Assembly: GCA_902762875.1 (NCBI GenBank)
Contig: CACWPS010000002.1
Location: forward strand, 62,001 to 126,000
Length of the DNA: 64,000 nt
Direction of reading: 5' to 3'
From: Oscillospiraceae bacterium
GTDB lineage: Bacteria; Bacillota; Clostridia; Oscillospirales; Acutalibacteraceae
Below, one piece after another: positions 25,525 through 34,126 of this stretch. The position numbers and the translations under genes were made by a program. Below the pieces are notes generated by a model that worked only from the letters and a program-made list of their open reading frames with translations, was not told where the DNA came from and did not search any database. Within the stretch, counting starts at the first letter, position 1, and every line of letters starts with the position of its first letter.

Positions 25525-26977
25525 AAAACCTTAAAACACCGTCCTTTCTCGCCGCCAGTTCATTAAAGCGGCTTATATATTCATACGGATATTTATAGTT
25601 AAATATTCTTTCAATATAAGGGCCGTTCGGCTCTCTGAGCTTAGTGACCGCCGAAGCACCGCAGGCTAATACCGTATGGGTTTCGTCCATTGTGTAAACA
25701 TTATAAAGGCATTCTTTACCCCTTTTAGCATAACCTACATTTTCAAGATTACCCACAGTCTTGCTCTGCCTATACATATAATACGGGAAAATTCCCTTTT
25801 CCGTGAGGGTTTCACGGGCAAAATTCACCATTTTTGCCGCCTCGGCACCCATTTGCGCCTCGGGAAACAGCCCGTTTACATTAAGGGTAGACGACCGTTT
25901 CATAGAAAGAGAGTGAACAGTAACGCTTTCAGGCTCAAGGGACAAAACACGCTCCATAGTAGTTTTAAAGCTTTCATAGGTATCCCCGTGAAGTCCCGCT
26001 ATTAAATCGGTATTAATATTGCAGAAACCACATTCCCTCGCAAGCAAAAACGCCTTTTCGGTCTCCTCGGCGGTGTGCCGTCTGCCTATAGACTTTAGTA
26101 CCTCGTCATTCATAGTCTGGGGATTGATGCTGATTCTCGTCGCTCCAAGGCTCTTTATTGTTTCGAGCTTTTCCCTTGTTACGGTATCGGGTCTGCCCGC
26201 CTCGACTGTGTATTCCCGCAAACCGCTTAGGTCAAAATAAGCTTTAACGGCAGACATAATTTCGCCTATCTGCTCTGCTGTAAGCGATGTGGGTGTTCCC
26301 CCGCCGATATATATTGTTTCAAGCCTTAAGCTAAGCTTTTTTGCAATTTCGGCAGTAAGCCTTAATTCTTCCTTTAAAAGGCGCACATAGTCGGGTATTA
26401 AGCCCTTTGCCTGCTCAACCGAGTGGGACACAAAGGAGCAATAGGCGCACCTTGTGGGGCAAAAGGGTATGGAAATATAAAGGCTGTAAGAATCAGGTTT
26501 GGAAAGGGCGGTAATTTTATTTTCACTTTCCACCGTCTCACGGCACAGCGAAATTTTATTTTCGCTTACCATAAGCCCCTTTTTAAACCAATCTTCTGCC
26601 AAAGTCTTGCCGTTATCGGCAGAAAGTCGGGAGAAAAGCTTTGCGGGGCGGACTCCTGTAAGTATTCCCCATTCGGGAACATAGCCCGATGCCTTAACAA
26701 AGCAGTTATAAAGAGCTACCGCCAAAAGCCGCTCACATTCATTATCATAATCGGGATTATCGTTTGAAAGGGTTTCAGAAAACTCAAAGCTTTTATTATC
26801 GATTAAAAGCTCTGCCGAAAGGCGGGTTTCCTTTTCGCCCCTTAAAAGCGAGGTTATAGAAGTGCGGTCTTCCCTTTCTTCCCCTTCGCAAAACTCGATT
26901 TTCTCAAAGGGTGAAAAAATTCTTATGAGCTTTTCAAGCTCATATTTATATGAATGATTTATAAGACAAAGCTTCAT
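25496..26977 (-). CDS. hemZ: HemZ-type radical SAM protein (coproporphyrinogen dehydrogenase-like)
   Basis: It is 493 residues. The radical SAM 4Fe-4S motif is in PFCPTRCAYCSFVS (about 170), followed by YIGGGTPTSL and the HemN-type SINPQTMNDEVLKSIGR. The extra N-terminal domain of about 160 residues is typical of HemZ. Whether HemZ proteins really oxidise coproporphyrinogen is uncertain, and no other heme genes lie nearby. It belongs to the recJ-relA operon. Confidence 0.88.
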   Translation of the reverse strand: MKLCLINHSYKYELEKLIRIFSPFEKIEFCEGEEREDRTSITSLLRGEKETRLSAELLIDNKSFEFSETLSNDNPDYDNECERLLAVALYNCFVKASGYVPEWGILTGVRPAKLFSRLSADNGKTLAEDWFKKGLMVSENKISLCRETVESENKITALSKPDSYSLYISIPFCPTRCAYCSFVSHSVEQAKGLIPDYVRLLKEELRLTAEIAKKLSLRLETIYIGGGTPTSLTAEQIGEIMSAVKAYFDLSGLREYTVEAGRPDTVTREKLETIKSLGATRISINPQTMNDEVLKSIGRRHTAEETEKAFLLARECGFCNINTDLIAGLHGDTYESFKTTMERVLSLEPESVTVHSLSMKRSSTLNVNGLFPEAQMGAEAAKMVNFARETLTEKGIFPYYMYRQSKTVGNLENVGYAKRGKECLYNVYTMDETHTVLACGASAVTKLREPNGPYIERIFNYKYPYEYISRFNELAARKDGVLRFYEKYPANNK

Positions 26978-26981
26978 TTCC

Positions 26982-27593
26982 TCACCCTACAAACATATTG
27001 TTTTCCTTTTCACGGGCTATGGTAGTAGCGTCGCCGTGACCGGGGTAAACCGCTGTGTCAGGCGGCAGTGACATAAGCTTTTTTAGGGAGTGCTGAAGCA
27101 CCCTTAAATCGCCGCCGGGAAAATCGGTTCGTCCTATAGAGTTTTGGAACAAAGTATCTCCCGAAAAAAGGCAATCACCTACAAGATAAGATACACCGCC
27201 CACCGTGTGCCCCGGTGTGCTTATAACCTTAATCTCAATATCCCCTACCGTTATTATATCGCCGTTTTTATAGGTGAAATCAGGCTTAAAGGGGGATATA
27301 TGGGCGTGGAACATATCAGAGAGGTTAAGCTTAGTGTCATTAAGTCCGTCGGCGTCAAGCTCGCCTATCCCTATTTTGGCCCCCGTTTTTTCACGCAGTA
27401 TTTCCGCCCCGCCAATATGGTCAAAATGGGCGTGGGTAAGAAGAATAAGCCTCTCCTTATCGGCGTTTTCATTTAAAAAATCAAGGGTGCTCGGCCTGTC
27501 AAAGCCGGGGTCTATTACAACCGCCGCCTTCCCGGTTGAAAGCAGATAGCAGTTGGTTTTAATAAGTCCTAAATGTAAGGTTTTAATTTCCAT
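26982..27593 (-). CDS. MBL-fold metallo-hydrolase (glyoxalase II-like)
   Basis: It is 203 residues. The metal-binding motif THAHFDHIGG (about 53-62) and later GHTVGG, FSGDTLF and PGHGD give a full binuclear site of the hydroxyacylglutathione-hydrolase-like group. The open frame has an ATG eight codons earlier, but GGAG before the ATG at 27593 fits best. That start overlaps the end of dtd by 11 bases. The substrate is unknown. Confidence 0.87.
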   Translation of the reverse strand: MEIKTLHLGLIKTNCYLLSTGKAAVVIDPGFDRPSTLDFLNENADKERLILLTHAHFDHIGGAEILREKTGAKIGIGELDADGLNDTKLNLSDMFHAHISPFKPDFTYKNGDIITVGDIEIKVISTPGHTVGGVSYLVGDCLFSGDTLFQNSIGRTDFPGGDLRVLQHSLKKLMSLPPDTAVYPGHGDATTIAREKENNMFVG

Positions 27594-28047
27594 TTTTACT
27601 CCATATATCGGTATCAAAAAGTATGGTCACGGGTCCGTCGTTTATAAGCTCGACCTTCATATCTGCGCCGAAAATCCCCTTTTCAACCCGCTTTACGCCA
27701 AGCTCCTTAAGCCTTTCACAGTAAAAATCGTAAAGCTCTTCCGCCTTTTGCGGCTCTAATGCGCCGATAAAGGAGGGGCGGTTGCCCTTTTTAACATCAG
27801 CACAAAGGGTAAACTGGGATATTGCCAAAACCTCTCCCTCAACATCAAGCAGGGATTTATTCATTTTATCGTTTTCATCACAAAAAACACGGAGATTAAC
27901 CGTTTTCCTTGCAAGCAGGTCGGCTTCATACTCGGTGTCACCCTCTGCGGCGCCGAAAAGAATCATATATCCCTTATTACAGGAGCCGACAGTCTTACCG
28001 TCCACCCTAACAGACGCACTCTCCACCCTTTGAATTACAGCCTTCAT
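27583..28047 (-). CDS. dtd: D-aminoacyl-tRNA deacylase
   Basis: Removes D-amino acids mischarged onto tRNA. It is 154 residues. The start MKAVIQRVESASVRVDG and the motifs SQFTLCADVKKGNRPSF and NDGPVTI are diagnostic. Its ATG uses the last base of the relA stop codon. Confidence 0.96.
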   Translation of the reverse strand: MKAVIQRVESASVRVDGKTVGSCNKGYMILFGAAEGDTEYEADLLARKTVNLRVFCDENDKMNKSLLDVEGEVLAISQFTLCADVKKGNRPSFIGALEPQKAEELYDFYCERLKELGVKRVEKGIFGADMKVELINDGPVTILFDTDIWSKNGN

Positions 28048-30239
28048 TACTGATTTATCCTTTCAATACTGAACACGCCCTTTAGCTTTTCAAGGCGTGA
28101 AATAATGCTCCTTAAATGCTCCACGCTCTCCACCGAGATTGTAAGCACCACAATACAGTTGCCGCTCTTTGTAGGCCTTGCGGTAACGCTGTGGGCGGTA
28201 ACCCGCATATTGTAAACCGTGTTCATAACATCAAGCAAAATTCCGTCACGGTCAATAGCCGCAATTTGAAGGGTTGATATAAAGGAATCGGTCTTTGTGC
28301 CGTCCCAATGGGCGGGAATCCAGCGCTCCGGCTCGGCGGAATCGGCAATATTAACAGGTACATTCGGGCAGTCCCGCTTGTGAATGGAAACCCCGTGCCC
28401 CCTTGTGATAAAGCCTATTATATCGTCCCCCGGAAGCGGAGTACAGCACTTTGAAAGCTTGATAAGGCAGTTATCAATGCCGTCTACAATAACCCCGTCA
28501 GAGGATTTAGTTGACTTGGTTTGGGCAATAGGCACAACCTCGGGGGGGCTTGCCGCCGCATGCTTTTTGTTGTACTCCTCTTTAATGCGGGGCATTATTT
28601 TTGAAAGCAGTACCCCGCCGTAACCGATAGCCGCAAAAAACTCCTCTGCATTTGCAAATTTCTGCCTTTTAGCTATCTCGTCAATAAACTCGGCGTACTC
28701 TTCATCTGTCATATCTATGCCCGCACGGCGGAATTCCTTTTCCATTTCAAGCTTGCCTGCGGCAATATTCTCGGTACGCTTTTCCTTTTTAAACCAGGAA
28801 CGAATCTTTGACTTTGCCTGAGAGGTAACCGCAATATTAAGCCAGTCACGGCTGGGTCCGTGACCCGCCTGATTAGTGGTTAAAATCTCAATAACCTCGC
28901 CTGTTTTAACCTGATGGTTAATAGGCACAATCTTGCCGTCCACCTTTGCGCCCACCATTCTCGTGCCTACGGCAGAGTGAATGGCAAAGGCGAAATCCAC
29001 AACCGTAGCCCCCATAGGCAGATTTATAACATCGCCCCTCGGGGTAACCGCAAAAACATCCTCCTGCGACAGGTCTACCTTAATGCTCCTTACAAGGTCG
29101 GAAGCGTCGGTTGACGCCGCCTGGGAATCAAGAATCTGTCTAATCCAGGCGAGCCTGTCCTCCATTTTTTTGTTATTATCGGTTATTCCCTCTTTGTATT
29201 TCCAGTGTGCCGCAATACCGAACTCGGCGGTATGGTGCATTTCAAAGGTGCGAATCTGTATCTCAAAGGGTATCCCCGCACGGCTTATAACCGTGGTGTG
29301 GAGCGACTGGTACATATTCGGCTTCGGTGTAGAAATATAGTCCTTAAACCTATTTGGAATAGGTCTGAACATATCGTGCATAATGCCTAATATATTGTAG
29401 CAGTTAGCCACCGTATCGGTTATAATTCTAATTGCGTAAATATCGTAAATCTCGTCAAAATCCTTGCCCTGAACATACATTTTACGGTATATTCCGTGAA
29501 TAGACTTAACCCTGCTCTGAAACGCCATTTCTACGCCCGGCATAGCCTCTTTAAGCCGTTCCTCTATATTGGCTTTTATTTCCTTTAAAATCTGCTCTCG
29601 GTGCTGTTTGCGGTGGGAGAGCAAATTTTCAATTTCCTTATAAGCTACAGGGTCAAGGTGCTTAATCGCAAGGTCTTCAAGCTCCTCCTTTACGGGGCGG
29701 ATACCTAAGCGGTGGGCAATCGGGGCGTAAATTTCCAGCGTTTCAAGGGATTTATCACGCTGTTTCTGCTCGGGCATAGCGTCAATCGTGCGCATATTAT
29801 GCAGTCTGTCCGCCAGCTTAATAATAATAACCCGTATATCCTGACCCATCGCTATGAGCATTTTTCTAAGGCTTTCCGCCTGCTGCTGCTCCTTGGTGGT
29901 GAAATTAAGTCTTCCTATCTTTGTAACCCCGTCCACAAGCAATGCCACATCGTCGCCGAAGTCCCGTTTTATGTCCTCAACCGTGGTGTCGGTATCCTCT
30001 ACAACATCGTGCAGAAGCGCTGCGGCTATAGATTCGCTGTCCATTCCGAGGGTAACGATAATAAGCGCCACATTTAAGGGGTGGATATAGTAATCCTCAT
30101 TGGTGCACCTTTTCTGCCCCTCGTGCTTTAAGACGCAAAACTCAAAGGCCTTTCTTACCAAATCATAGTTATAATTGCCGCCGAATTCCTGCATTTGCTT
30201 ATATAATTTTTCATAATCTCTTTCCTGTTCGGGCTTCAT
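28047..30239 (-). CDS. relA: (p)ppGpp synthetase/hydrolase RelA/SpoT (Rel)
   Basis: Bifunctional stringent response enzyme, 730 residues. Domain order: HD hydrolase (ALLHDVVEDTD, near 75), synthetase (TPKPNMYQSLHTTVI, near 310), TGS (VFAVTPRGDVINLP), conserved Cys/helical region (KCCTPLPGDDIIGFITRGHG) and a C-terminal ACT domain. Both catalytic halves look intact. It overlaps recJ by four bases and is followed by dtd, a common Firmicutes order. Confidence 0.97.
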   Translation of the reverse strand: MKPEQERDYEKLYKQMQEFGGNYNYDLVRKAFEFCVLKHEGQKRCTNEDYYIHPLNVALIIVTLGMDSESIAAALLHDVVEDTDTTVEDIKRDFGDDVALLVDGVTKIGRLNFTTKEQQQAESLRKMLIAMGQDIRVIIIKLADRLHNMRTIDAMPEQKQRDKSLETLEIYAPIAHRLGIRPVKEELEDLAIKHLDPVAYKEIENLLSHRKQHREQILKEIKANIEERLKEAMPGVEMAFQSRVKSIHGIYRKMYVQGKDFDEIYDIYAIRIITDTVANCYNILGIMHDMFRPIPNRFKDYISTPKPNMYQSLHTTVISRAGIPFEIQIRTFEMHHTAEFGIAAHWKYKEGITDNNKKMEDRLAWIRQILDSQAASTDASDLVRSIKVDLSQEDVFAVTPRGDVINLPMGATVVDFAFAIHSAVGTRMVGAKVDGKIVPINHQVKTGEVIEILTTNQAGHGPSRDWLNIAVTSQAKSKIRSWFKKEKRTENIAAGKLEMEKEFRRAGIDMTDEEYAEFIDEIAKRQKFANAEEFFAAIGYGGVLLSKIMPRIKEEYNKKHAAASPPEVVPIAQTKSTKSSDGVIVDGIDNCLIKLSKCCTPLPGDDIIGFITRGHGVSIHKRDCPNVPVNIADSAEPERWIPAHWDGTKTDSFISTLQIAAIDRDGILLDVMNTVYNMRVTAHSVTARPTKSGNCIVVLTISVESVEHLRSIISRLEKLKGVFSIERINQ

Positions 30240-32254
30240 ACCGTTTCCCTCCTTTCAAGTAAAGCTCTGTAAATCGCCGAGTTTGTAAGCTCGGTTTTGG
30301 TATGTACTCCCGTACTTCTGTAAATTCCCCCGCTGTCCTTAATTATAAGCCCTAATTCGGTCAGCGTCATAAGAGATATTGAGGTTTTAGCATATCCCAC
30401 CGAATTTAGGTGGACATATTTAATTCTTTCCTCTGAGGCGGGCGATGCAGTTATGTATTTATATATTATGCCAATTTCCGCTCTTGATGGGAGAAGCAGG
30501 TTTACATCAAATTCTCTGCCCGCCATATAGCTATTAAGACTGTCAATTTCCCTGAACAGCCGCTCATCATCAGTACCGCTCATTCTAAGCGCCTTTACCT
30601 GAACAGAAAGGTTTAATTCCCCGTTATAAAGGGTAGTATCCACCGTTACGGCGGCGTCTAAAATATCGCCCTCACTAAAGCAGAAGCGTTCCTTAGTCAT
30701 TCCGAAAAGCAGGGCCTGAAAGGAATTTTCACCCTTTGAAAACAAAAGCCTTAAATGCTTGCCGCCGCCTATAGGGGTGATTCTTACAAGGGTTACGCCG
30801 TATACCCCGAAAAGCGGGGTGGGGTTGCCGTGGCCGAAGGGCTCCAAGTCCTTTAAGGCCTCGGCTAAATCAAGGCTTAATGCCGAGGGATTAAGCCTAC
30901 AGTCAAGCTTAAGCACAGGCGGCACATATTCCTGCCCCGCCGCATATTCATTTATTTTTTGCCTGAACAGCTCTATATTTTCGGATTTAAGGCTTACCCC
31001 TGCGGCAAGCTCATGACCGCCGAATTTAAGTAGAGTGTCCGAGGAATATTTTATCGCATTATAAAGCGAAAAGCCCTCTATACTTCTGCCCGAGCCGCTT
31101 GCAGTTTCCCCGTTTTTAGAGATTACAACAGAGGGACAGCCGTACCGCTCGGTTATTCTTGAGGCCACAATTCCCACCACACCGTTATGCCAGTTTTCAC
31201 CGTCCACAACGATAACGCGGTCGTATTTATACCCCTTTTCCTCAATTATTTCCACAGCAATAGCGAAAATTTCCTTTTCTATGCGCTGGCGTTCGGCATT
31301 TGCATCGTCAATTTCCCCTGCAATGCCTAAAGCCTTTAGCATATTGTCACAAAGGAGTAGCTCCACCGCCCGCTTTGCGCTGCCCATTCTGCCTGCGGCA
31401 TTAATACGGGGGGCTATTCCAAAGGAAATTCTCCCCGCATTTACCGAATCAGCGGAAATCCCCGCCACATTAAGAATAGCCGAAAGCCCCGTCGCAGGTG
31501 CGGTTTTAAGCTTTTCTACCCCGTATTTTACAATCCCGCGGTTCTCAAAGGTCAAGGGCATAACATCAGCCGAAACCGCCACGCTTAAAAGGTCTGCAAA
31601 ATAGGGCAAAAGCTCCTCGGGCTCCTTGTCTTCCATAACGCATATAAGCTTAAAGGCAACCTCTGCTCCGCAAATTTCCTTAAATTCCGAGGGGCAGTCA
31701 GATCTGTGGGGATCAACCACCGCATCTGCCTCGGGCAAAGTATCGGGCGGCAAATGGTGGTCGGTCACCACAACCGAAATACCAAGTTCCTTTGCAAGCT
31801 TTATTTCATTATGGCAGGCAATGCCGTTATCCACCGTGATTAAAAGACCTACACCGTCTTCCTTGAGCTTTTTAACGGCATCGCAGTTCATACCGTAGCC
31901 CTCGTCAAAGCGGTCGGGTATATAGTATGTGCAATCCGCTCCCCTGCCTGAAAGATAGCCGTACATAATAGCGGTGGCAGTTACGCCGTCACAGTCATAA
32001 TCCCCGAAAACCGCAATTTTAGTACCCTTTTCAACTTCGGCGTTTATTATCTCTGCCGCACTTTCGATATCCGCAAGATTTCGGGGGTCTTCAAAATACG
32101 GCTCGTCGGACAAAAACTCCTCAAGGGCGGCGGGGTCGGTATATCCCCTTGCAGAGGCGATAAGCGCAATTATCGGGTCAACATCGCACTCTTCTGCCAG
32201 TTCCTTCGCAAGAGCCTTATCAAAATCCGCAACCTGCCATTTCTTCATACCCAT
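30236..32254 (-). CDS. recJ: Single-stranded-DNA exonuclease RecJ
   Basis: 5'-3' exonuclease in recombination and repair, about 672 residues. DHH motifs are visible: FGDYDCDGVTATAIM, TVDNGIACHNEI, VVTDHHLPPD and the DHHA1 signature SGSGRSIEGFSLYNA. The start is chosen at the ATG 11 bases after AAAGGG. A GTG at 32263 is too close to that site, and an ATG at 32248 is also possible. It heads an operon of recJ, relA, dtd, MBL hydrolase, hemZ and the nucleoside kinase. Confidence 0.95.
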   Translation of the reverse strand: MGMKKWQVADFDKALAKELAEECDVDPIIALIASARGYTDPAALEEFLSDEPYFEDPRNLADIESAAEIINAEVEKGTKIAVFGDYDCDGVTATAIMYGYLSGRGADCTYYIPDRFDEGYGMNCDAVKKLKEDGVGLLITVDNGIACHNEIKLAKELGISVVVTDHHLPPDTLPEADAVVDPHRSDCPSEFKEICGAEVAFKLICVMEDKEPEELLPYFADLLSVAVSADVMPLTFENRGIVKYGVEKLKTAPATGLSAILNVAGISADSVNAGRISFGIAPRINAAGRMGSAKRAVELLLCDNMLKALGIAGEIDDANAERQRIEKEIFAIAVEIIEEKGYKYDRVIVVDGENWHNGVVGIVASRITERYGCPSVVISKNGETASGSGRSIEGFSLYNAIKYSSDTLLKFGGHELAAGVSLKSENIELFRQKINEYAAGQEYVPPVLKLDCRLNPSALSLDLAEALKDLEPFGHGNPTPLFGVYGVTLVRITPIGGGKHLRLLFSKGENSFQALLFGMTKERFCFSEGDILDAAVTVDTTLYNGELNLSVQVKALRMSGTDDERLFREIDSLNSYMAGREFDVNLLLPSRAEIGIIYKYITASPASEERIKYVHLNSVGYAKTSISLMTLTELGLIIKDSGGIYRSTGVHTKTELTNSAIYRALLERRETV

Positions 32255-32288
32255 ACGCTTCACCGCCCTTTAATTCTATATTATATCT

Positions 32289-32317
32289 ATTATATTATAC
32301 TTTCCTTTCATAATCAA
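32289..32317 (-). promoter_or_regulatory. Promoter of the recJ-relA operon
   Basis: On the - strand TTGATT (32317-32312), 17 bases, TATAAT (32294-32289), about 35 bases before the recJ start. Confidence 0.7.
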
Positions 32318-32321
32318 CTGC

Positions 32322-32368
32322 AATTTTGAAAAGAAATTAAAAACAAATTTTGAAAAGAAATTAAAAAC
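32322..32368. repeat. Two tandem copies of a 23-bp AT-rich unit
   Basis: 32322-32344 and 32346-32368 are identical copies of a unit that reads AATTTTGAAAAGAAATTAAA plus AAC. They lie between the divergent recJ and AEC promoters and may affect both. Confidence 0.7.
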
Positions 32369-32382
32369 CGCCTTAGATATGC

Positions 32383-32412
32383 TTGAAAAGCGTATCTGTG
32401 TTGTGCTATAAT
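32383..32412 (+). promoter_or_regulatory. Promoter of the AEC transporter gene
   Basis: TTGAAA (32383-32388), 18 bases, TATAAT (32407-32412), 33 bases before the start codon. Confidence 0.7.
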
Positions 32413-32445
32413 CAAACAAAACAACATAATAGTGAGGAGATTAAA

Positions 32446-33369
32446 ATGCAGGTTTTTTCGGCAACACTCAATCAAATGCTGGTGCTGTTTATATTTATGG
32501 CGCTGGGCTTTATGTTAAACAAAAAAGGTCTCTTACCGCAAGATGGCTCCACGGTGCTCTCTAAGCTTGAAACCTATCTTTTTGTACCCTGTCTTGTTTT
32601 CTCGGTATTTTTTAAATACTGTACGGTGGAGAATTTCAAGCAAAAATCGGTTTACATACTGTACGGAACGGCTGTAATGGCAGTCTCTCTTATTATCGGT
32701 ATTTTTTTGGCAAGGCTCTTTGCAAAGGACGGCTATCTTCGCAAAATATATACATATTCCTTTGCGGTTGCTAATTTCAGCTTTATGGGTAATGCGGTAG
32801 TGCTCGGCGTATTCGGCGAGGAAATCCTTTTTGATTATATGATTTTCACCCTTCCCCTTAACCTCTATGTCTACTCCATAGGCACAGCCTCACTTATACC
32901 AAGCGATAAGGGAGGAAAAGTAAGCCTTAAAACCTTTGTAAACCCGATTTTTATTTCCTTAATTTTGGGGGCGGTTTGCGGGCTTTGCTCGGTTCAGCTG
33001 CCTAAATTCATAACCTCTGCAATTTCCTCGGCGGGGGCTTGTATGTCACCCCTCGCAATGCTGCTTACGGGCTTTGTTATAGGCGGCTACAGCCTTAAAA
33101 AGCTGGCGAGCGACAAAAAGGTATACTTAGCCTCGGTTATTCGCCTTATAATTCTCCCCTCTTTGTTTATGCTCGTTTTACTGGCCATGAAAACCGATAA
33201 TGCGATTATCCGTGCGGCGCTTTGCGCTACCGCTATGCCGCTGGGGCTTAACACGGTGGTATTCCCCGCCGCTTACGGTGGAGACACTACTCCCGGTGCC
33301 TCAATGGCGCTAATCTCTCATTTAATTTCAATTATCACAATCCCCGTAATGTTTGCGATTTTCTTATAA
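32446..33369 (+). CDS. AEC (auxin efflux carrier) family transporter
   Basis: Membrane carrier of about 307 residues with roughly ten hydrophobic helices in two halves. Family motifs are LGFMLNKKGLL near the N-terminus, NFSFMGNAVVLGVFG in the middle and ALCATAMPLGLNT near the end. Members move malate or other small organic acids, and the substrate here is unknown. The chosen ATG has GAGGAG seven bases upstream. The open frame extends 21 codons upstream across the promoter and is not used. Confidence 0.88.
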   Translation: MQVFSATLNQMLVLFIFMALGFMLNKKGLLPQDGSTVLSKLETYLFVPCLVFSVFFKYCTVENFKQKSVYILYGTAVMAVSLIIGIFLARLFAKDGYLRKIYTYSFAVANFSFMGNAVVLGVFGEEILFDYMIFTLPLNLYVYSIGTASLIPSDKGGKVSLKTFVNPIFISLILGAVCGLCSVQLPKFITSAISSAGACMSPLAMLLTGFVIGGYSLKKLASDKKVYLASVIRLIILPSLFMLVLLAMKTDNAIIRAALCATAMPLGLNTVVFPAAYGGDTTPGASMALISHLISIITIPVMFAIFL

Positions 33370-33467
33370 AAATTTCTCGATACATCTGCCGACTGATGAA
33401 ATCTATATATGTTCTATCCGTCCTTCAAAAATCATATTTTAAAAACAGTAGCGACTGGAGTGATAAT

Positions 33468-33641
33468 GTGATTTTTAAGAAAAAAATTGCGGTGATTTTG
33501 GCGGTTGTTTTGTCCCTTGCGATACTTAGCACCGCAGTAGCAAAGGGATATGAATATATCGCCGTCGGCGGTACTGTGACCGAACAGCGGACAATAATCC
33601 TCGATGCAGGCCACGGCGGGTTAACTAATACTATAGATTAG
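33468..33641 (+). CDS. cwlD: cwlD 5' part, interrupted by the 19.4-kb element
   Basis: Start of N-acetylmuramoyl-L-alanine amidase CwlD, which with PdaA makes muramic-delta-lactam in the spore cortex. GTG at 33468 has GGAG seven bases upstream. A signal-anchor helix (about 6-25) leads to RTIILDAGHGG, with zinc ligand His49. At residue 51 the frame runs into the element and stops six codons later. All other catalytic residues are at 53046 onward. This fragment alone cannot be active. Joining at the 12-bp core restores a 237-residue protein, the length of B. subtilis CwlD. Confidence 0.9.
   Translation: MIFKKKIAVILAVVLSLAILSTAVAKGYEYIAVGGTVTEQRTIILDAGHGGLTNTID
33611..33622 (+). other. Left attachment core (attL)
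   Basis: CCACGGCGGGTT lies within the codons for His-Gly-Gly of DAGHGG in cwlD. To the left the sequence is cwlD. To the right (AACTAATAC onward) it is element DNA. Confidence 0.88.
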
Positions 33642-33679
33642 GTCCAAAACTGCCGTGAAAATTCAATAAAAAACCTTAG

Positions 33680-33704
33680 AAAACCCGCATAAACAGCGGG
33701 TTTT
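33680..33704. terminator. Terminator at the left end of the element
   Basis: AAAACCCGC, ATAAACA, GCGGGTTTT: a 9-bp stem that works in both directions, placed 60 bases inside attL. It may insulate the element from cwlD transcription. Confidence 0.65.
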
Positions 33705-33739
33705 CGCCATTTTATGACAATTTAACTAAGGGAAGTGAA

Positions 33740-33794
33740 TTTAACCTACAAATTTCTAAATTTTAATGCAATGCAGGTTAAAATATGGTATAAT
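33740..33794 (+). promoter_or_regulatory. Promoter region with inverted repeat before the VbhA-like gene
   Basis: TATAAT at 33789-33794 lies 23 bases before the start codon and no good -35 is seen. TTTAACCT near 33740 and AGGTTAAA near 33776 form an inverted repeat that ends just upstream of the -10, a possible operator for autoregulation of the toxin-antitoxin pair. Confidence 0.45.
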
Positions 33795-33817
33795 ATTTTA
33801 TAGTAGGTGACGAGATA

Positions 33818-34051
33818 ATGGATAAAGCTATGAAACGAAAGCAAGATTTATTTAAACTTTGTAACGGTATGGATGAACTTAATATAAATATAAAAGAGAA
33901 ATGTCTTTCTTTTTCTGAAGCAATGCTTTCAATTGAGGGAATGAAGGTTAGCAATGAGGTTACACTTGCTCTTGAAGAATGGAAAGAAGGTAAAGCAACT
34001 TATTTATCAATTTTCGAATCAACACTTCAAAGATACGGGTTTAACACATAA
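33818..34051 (+). CDS. Small VbhA-like antitoxin-type protein
   Basis: It is 77 residues and helical. The stretch EAMLSIEGMKVSNEV followed by LEEWKEGKATYLSIFESTLQRYGF resembles the VbhA antitoxin family that inhibits Fic toxins (pattern SxxxEG, then a GE-type helix and a C-terminal RYG). Here it precedes a HipA-like kinase, not a Fic protein, by 75 bases. It may be an antitoxin or regulator of that kinase. The family call is by pattern only. Confidence 0.6.
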   Translation: MDKAMKRKQDLFKLCNGMDELNINIKEKCLSFSEAMLSIEGMKVSNEVTLALEEWKEGKATYLSIFESTLQRYGFNT

Positions 34052-34126
34052 TTAAATGCTTAACAGTTGAATTTTAAAATAGAATCGTGTATAATATATT
34101 AAAAACAAAGAAAGGAGAAAAAGTTT